Part shown: piece after piece, positions 36,175 through 39,651 of the stretch
Position numbering within the stretch: the first letter of the stretch is position 1
Layout: every line of letters starts with the position of its first letter
Source: Synechococcales cyanobacterium M55_K2018_004
GTDB lineage: Bacteria; Cyanobacteriota; Cyanobacteriia; Elainellales; Elainellaceae
Direction of reading: 5' to 3'
Assembly: GCA_015295905.1 (NCBI GenBank)
Contig: DVEB01000013.1
Location: 1 to 39,651 of the forward strand
Length of the DNA: 39,651 nucleotides
Notes under the pieces: generated by a model
Databases searched by the model: none
Seen by the model: only the letters and a program-made list of their open reading frames with translations
Told to the model about the DNA's origin: nothing
Made by a program: the position numbers and the translations under genes

Positions 36175-39100
36175 ATGAGAGACCTGCATAAGTCGCCACC
36201 CCATCCATCCTCTGATTCCGAGGCAGAGCTAGAGCGTCGGATACGGGAGCGCACCGCCGAAGTCTATGCGGCCAATGCCAGGTTGCAGCATGAGTTGACC
36301 GAGCAGGAGCGGTTACGCGAGACTCTCCTACGAGAGACTGTCTTTAGTCGCACGCCTACCGAACTCCCCCAGCAAAGCTTAGGCCCTGCCCAAAACATCA
36401 CAGCGCACCAGTCTACCCACGAGGCTGTGGGTCAGAGTCAGGCCTGCTTTAGCTCGCTCGTGTCACACATCCCGGGTGCTGTTTTTCGTAGTCGGTTTGA
36501 CCAGGACTGGATCCTGGAGTATATCAGCGAAGGCATCGCAGAGATTTCCGGGTATCCCGCCTCAGCATTTATCAATTGTCAGATACGCAGCATTCGCAGC
36601 ATTCAGCATCCAGAAGACCAAGCCCAGTGGCATCAGATGGTCTGCCATAGTATTCAGACCCAGCAGCCCTACACCCTGGAATACCGGATTATTCATGCCG
36701 ATGGCAGTATTCGCTGGGTTCACGAACAGGGGCAGTGTGTTCTCGATGAAACTGGCTCTGTGGTCTGGATTGATGGCGTGTTGCTCAACATTACCCAGCG
36801 CAAGCAGGCAGAAGCCGCTCTGCAACGCCAGTTGCAGCACATCCTACTGCTGCAACGCATTACTGAGGAAATTCGCCAAAGCCTCGATAGCGAACGCATT
36901 TTTCAAACCACTGTTACCCAGATCGGACGTGCCTTTCAGGTCAACCGTTGCACGATCCATGCCTATCGTGCCACGCCTCAGCCCCACGCCCCCATCGTGG
37001 CGGAGTATCTGGAGACGGGTTACGCTTCCGTGCAAAATCGCTCGATTCTAGTGGAGAGCAACCCCCATGCTGAGCTGTTGTTTTCTCAAGACGCGGCGAT
37101 CGCCTCCTCAGATGTGTCCTCTGATCCCCTGCTGCACCCCCTTGCTCCGCGCTATCAACAGATGGGCTTAAAGTCCATGCTGGCCATCCGGACCTCCTAC
37201 CAAGGGGAGCCAAACGGGGCGATCGAACTGCACCAGTGCGATCGCCATCGAGAGTGGACACCGGAGGAAATTGAACTCCTGAAGGCAGTGGCCGCCCAAG
37301 TGGGGATTGCCCTAGCCCAGGCTCACCTATTGGAGCAGGAACGCCAGCAACGAGAGGAGTTGAGCCGCAAAAATGCTGCCCTAGAAAAAGCTACTTGGGA
37401 TGCTGAGGCGGCCAACCGCGCCAAAAGTGAATTCCTGGCAACCATGAGCCACGAGATCCGCACCCCTATGAATGCGGTGATTGGGATGGCTCAATTATTG
37501 AGGGATACGGAGCTAACCCCACAGCAGCAGGACTACGTGGAGACTATCTGCAACAGCGGAGAAACCCTGCTGACGATTATTAACGACATTTTAGACTTTT
37601 CTAAGATTGAGTCGGGCAAGTTAGAACTAGAGTCCATTCCCTTCAGTCTGAGGAACTGCGTCGAATCCGCCATTGATTTGCTGGCTCCCAAGGCCGCCGA
37701 AAAGTGTCTGGAACTCGCCTACTTGATCGACTCCGATGTTCCAGATATGGTGATCGGCGATCCAACCCGGGTGCAACAGGTTTTGGTGAACCTGCTCAGC
37801 AATGCCGTCAAGTTCACTGACCAAGGCGAGGTTGCCGTAATGGTGCAGGCACGGCCTCTGAGGGGTGCCAGGGCTGCCAATGGCAGCGACTCCCCCACCT
37901 ATGCGATCCGCTTTGCAGTGCGCGACACAGGCATTGGCATTCCTAGTGATCGCATGAGCCGACTCTTCCAGCCCTTCTGCCAGCTAGACGCCTCGATCAA
38001 CCGCCAGCACGGGGGCACCGGTCTGGGACTCGTGATCAGTCAGCGGCTCAGTGAAATGATGCGTGGTCGAGTTTGGGTGGAGAGCGAGGTGGGAGTTGGC
38101 TCCACGTTTTATTTCTCGATCATGGCGCGGGCAGTGGTAGGCTACCCTAGCGGCATGGCAGCGTTGAACCCGCTTGCCAAGGAAACACTACAACCACCAC
38201 AACCACCAACGTTGCTGCTCCCTTCCAGGTCTGCCAGCCTAGGCAAAAGTAAGGACACCGCTCCAGGCCAGAGTCTCGTCTTCAATCCTCACCAGACCAC
38301 CCCTCTGTCGGGTAAGGTACTTCTGCTGATCGAAGCCAACTCCCTGTGGCGACAAAACCTGACGCTACAAGCCCAGTCTTGGGGCATGGTCGTGGATGCG
38401 ATCGCCACGGGCACAGAAGCACTCGAACGTTTGCGCCAGCATAAGAGGATTGATGTCGTCGTCGTGGACAGCCACCTGCCTGGCTGGGAGGGAGCCGCCA
38501 TCGCCCAGGCTATCCGTCAGATGCCGCATCGACAGAGCTTACCCCTAGTCCTGCTGCACGCGTTGCCAGGGGGCGAGGCTATGACCCTAGGTGCAATGCA
38601 ATGGTTTAATGGCATTCTAAAGAAACCAGTCAAGCGATCTCAGTTCTACAATTTGCTAGTGTCCCTCCTGAGTGAGCCCCCTGTGCAACCTCCTGTTCCC
38701 CCTGATGAATTAAATGAACAGTTGGGGCAACGGCTCCCCTTGAAAATCCTGGTTGCGGAAGATAACTTAGTCAACCAGAAAGTGCTGCTGCGATTGCTCG
38801 GACGGTTGGGCTACGACGCTGATGTGGTCAGCAATGGCCGGGAAGTGCTGGCAGCGATCGCCCAGCGCCCCTACGACGTGGTGTTAATGGACGTGCAGAT
38901 GCCAGAGATGGATGGCTTGACCACTACCCAGCACATCTGTCAGCACTGGGACAGATCACAGCGACCTCGTATTGTTGCGGTCACTGCCAACGCTATGCAA
39001 GGCGATCGCGATGAGTGCTTGCAGCATGGCATGGACGACTACATCAGTAAGCCAATTCGATTAGAAAAGCTGGCTCAGGTGCTCTGCCGTTGCACCCCCC

Positions 39101-39528
39101 GCAGCGACACCGAAGCCGCACCCCACTCCTTGCCCAGTGCACTTGATCCACAGGTATTCACTGCCTTCTATCAGGATTTGGGGCCAGAAGCAGCGGCGAT
39201 TCTGCAAGAGCTGATCGACTGCTACCTGCTGGAAACGCCCCAGTTTATCCAAACCCTGACGGACGCGCTCTCTCAGCAAGACACTCTCACCCTGGTGCGT
39301 ACTGCCCATACCCTCAAGGCCAGCAGTGCGACCTTAGGAGCGGTCTACTTCTCTGGCCTATGCCGCCAAATTGAACACGCAGCTCGCACGGGAGCGACCG
39401 AAACGCTACACCACCAGGTCAAAACAGCGATCGCAGAGTATGCCAGAGTGGAAAGCGCCCTGCGGGAACTGCGGCCTAACCCTCCTGGTACAGCCGTCGG
39501 CATTCATACCGACTCTGTCGGTTATTGA
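36175..39528 (+). CDS. Hybrid sensor histidine kinase PAS-GAF-HisKA-HATPase-REC-REC-HPt
   Basis: An 1117-residue cytoplasmic phosphorelay protein. A coiled coil (residues 14-60) leads to a PAS/PAC domain (about 90-215, ending GVLLNITQRKQAE) and a GAF domain (about 215-375). The dimerisation/phospho-acceptor domain has SHEIRTPMNAVIGM with His426. The ATPase domain shows VLVNLLSNAVKFT, RDTGIGIP and GGTGLGL. REC1 keeps Asp765 (VVVDSHLPG) and a Lys but has lost the acidic pair and the Thr/Ser switch. REC2 is intact (AEDN, Asp906 in LMDVQMPEMDG, TANA, SKP). The HPt domain has His1045 in AHTLKASSATLGA. There is no membrane span, so the signal is intracellular. The last residues (IHTDSVGY) and stop come from a family B repeat. 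No cognate regulator is nearby. Confidence 0.96.
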   Translation: MRDLHKSPPHPSSDSEAELERRIRERTAEVYAANARLQHELTEQERLRETLLRETVFSRTPTELPQQSLGPAQNITAHQSTHEAVGQSQACFSSLVSHIPGAVFRSRFDQDWILEYISEGIAEISGYPASAFINCQIRSIRSIQHPEDQAQWHQMVCHSIQTQQPYTLEYRIIHADGSIRWVHEQGQCVLDETGSVVWIDGVLLNITQRKQAEAALQRQLQHILLLQRITEEIRQSLDSERIFQTTVTQIGRAFQVNRCTIHAYRATPQPHAPIVAEYLETGYASVQNRSILVESNPHAELLFSQDAAIASSDVSSDPLLHPLAPRYQQMGLKSMLAIRTSYQGEPNGAIELHQCDRHREWTPEEIELLKAVAAQVGIALAQAHLLEQERQQREELSRKNAALEKATWDAEAANRAKSEFLATMSHEIRTPMNAVIGMAQLLRDTELTPQQQDYVETICNSGETLLTIINDILDFSKIESGKLELESIPFSLRNCVESAIDLLAPKAAEKCLELAYLIDSDVPDMVIGDPTRVQQVLVNLLSNAVKFTDQGEVAVMVQARPLRGARAANGSDSPTYAIRFAVRDTGIGIPSDRMSRLFQPFCQLDASINRQHGGTGLGLVISQRLSEMMRGRVWVESEVGVGSTFYFSIMARAVVGYPSGMAALNPLAKETLQPPQPPTLLLPSRSASLGKSKDTAPGQSLVFNPHQTTPLSGKVLLLIEANSLWRQNLTLQAQSWGMVVDAIATGTEALERLRQHKRIDVVVVDSHLPGWEGAAIAQAIRQMPHRQSLPLVLLHALPGGEAMTLGAMQWFNGILKKPVKRSQFYNLLVSLLSEPPVQPPVPPDELNEQLGQRLPLKILVAEDNLVNQKVLLRLLGRLGYDADVVSNGREVLAAIAQRPYDVVLMDVQMPEMDGLTTTQHICQHWDRSQRPRIVAVTANAMQGDRDECLQHGMDDYISKPIRLEKLAQVLCRCTPRSDTEAAPHSLPSALDPQVFTAFYQDLGPEAAAILQELIDCYLLETPQFIQTLTDALSQQDTLTLVRTAHTLKASSATLGAVYFSGLCRQIEHAARTGATETLHHQVKTAIAEYARVESALRELRPNPPGTAVGIHTDSVGY

Positions 39529-39547
39529 GTCGGTTGGTTGTGGTGTA
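39500..39547 (-). repeat. Family B double-hairpin repeat, copy 3
   Basis: Hairpin 2 arms are ACCGACTC (39508-39515) and GAGTCGGT (39527-39534). On the minus strand the hairpin 1 sequence TACACCACAACCAACC is in the same direction as in copy 1. The element overlaps the 3' end of the histidine kinase gene. Confidence 0.7.
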
Positions 39548-39581
39548 TAGCGCTAAGCGTATCTTTCACACCACAGCCAAC
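39533..39581. terminator. Hairpin after the histidine kinase gene
   Basis: GTTGGTTGTGGTGT (39533-39546) and ACACCACAGCCAAC (39568-39581) pair along 14 bases with one G-T. It overlaps family B copy 3 and ends the kinase transcript region; no T-run follows. Confidence 0.5.
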
Positions 39582-39611
39582 TGCTAGCTGACAACCAGAT
39601 TCTGTATCGGC

Positions 39612-39651
39612 GCTGCTCAATCCAAATATGATGTTTTGAGTGAGGGGCGCA
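39612..39651. repeat. Family C repeat, cut by the window end
   Basis: GCTGCTCAATCCAAATATGAT-GTTTTGAGTGAGGGGCGCA matches the right arm of the copy at 24952-25020 read on its minus strand, with two differences. The centre and second arm presumably continue beyond the window. Confidence 0.7.

Overview
The window is ordinary-looking cyanobacterial chromosome. The palindrome GCGATCGC (the HIP1 octamer typical of many cyanobacteria) recurs throughout coding DNA on both strands. Several products are cyanobacterial in type: a GCS2-type glutamate-cysteine ligase, an EbsA-like protein, and a Pta-like P-loop/DRTGG protein. I cannot name the genus. I recognised no tRNA, rRNA, CRISPR array, transposase or prophage gene.

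Layout. Positions 186-14441 hold one long minus-strand run of central carbon and energy genes: a histidine phosphatase, a small helical protein, glgP, gpmA, eno, pgi, a D-lactate dehydrogenase, xfp and ppk1. Together they can take glycogen to glucose-1-P, interconvert hexose phosphates, split sugar phosphates to acetyl phosphate, run the lower glycolytic steps and reduce pyruvate to lactate, with polyphosphate as an energy or phosphate store. I infer a dark or fermentative energy-conservation cluster. Positions 14947-17227 hold an OFA-type MFS transporter overlapping a membrane-anchored Clp-fold protease. Positions 17648-24781 hold two small unknown genes, an LLM flavin oxidoreductase, a HAD phosphatase, gshA, a DnaJ/CbpA-like co-chaperone and a subtilase with a Glu at the usual catalytic Asp position. 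Positions 25267-29638 hold rpe, a 687-residue orphan protein, a zinc-ribbon protein with a Met-Gln-Pro tandem repeat, and a small coiled-coil protein. Positions 29748-35739 hold a BaiN-like flavoprotein, ebsA, the Pta-like regulator, msrB, a Cys-rich unknown, rpsN and a PepSY-like lipoprotein. A 1117-residue hybrid histidine kinase closes the window (36175-39528).

The most unusual content is between the genes. At least six families of palindromic dispersed repeats occupy most of the larger intergenic spaces. Family A has six copies, B three, C three (one cut by the window edge), and D, E and F two each; several single-copy palindromes also occur. Copies of A, D, E and F differ by paired changes on both arms of their stems, so the folded form appears to be what is conserved. 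One family B copy carries its first hairpin exactly inverted relative to the other two. Family A can combine two hairpins that share seven bases and so cannot both form fully. Several repeats reach into genes and supply their last codons and stop. No enzyme that would move these elements is encoded here, so they look like non-autonomous, MITE- or REP-like elements.
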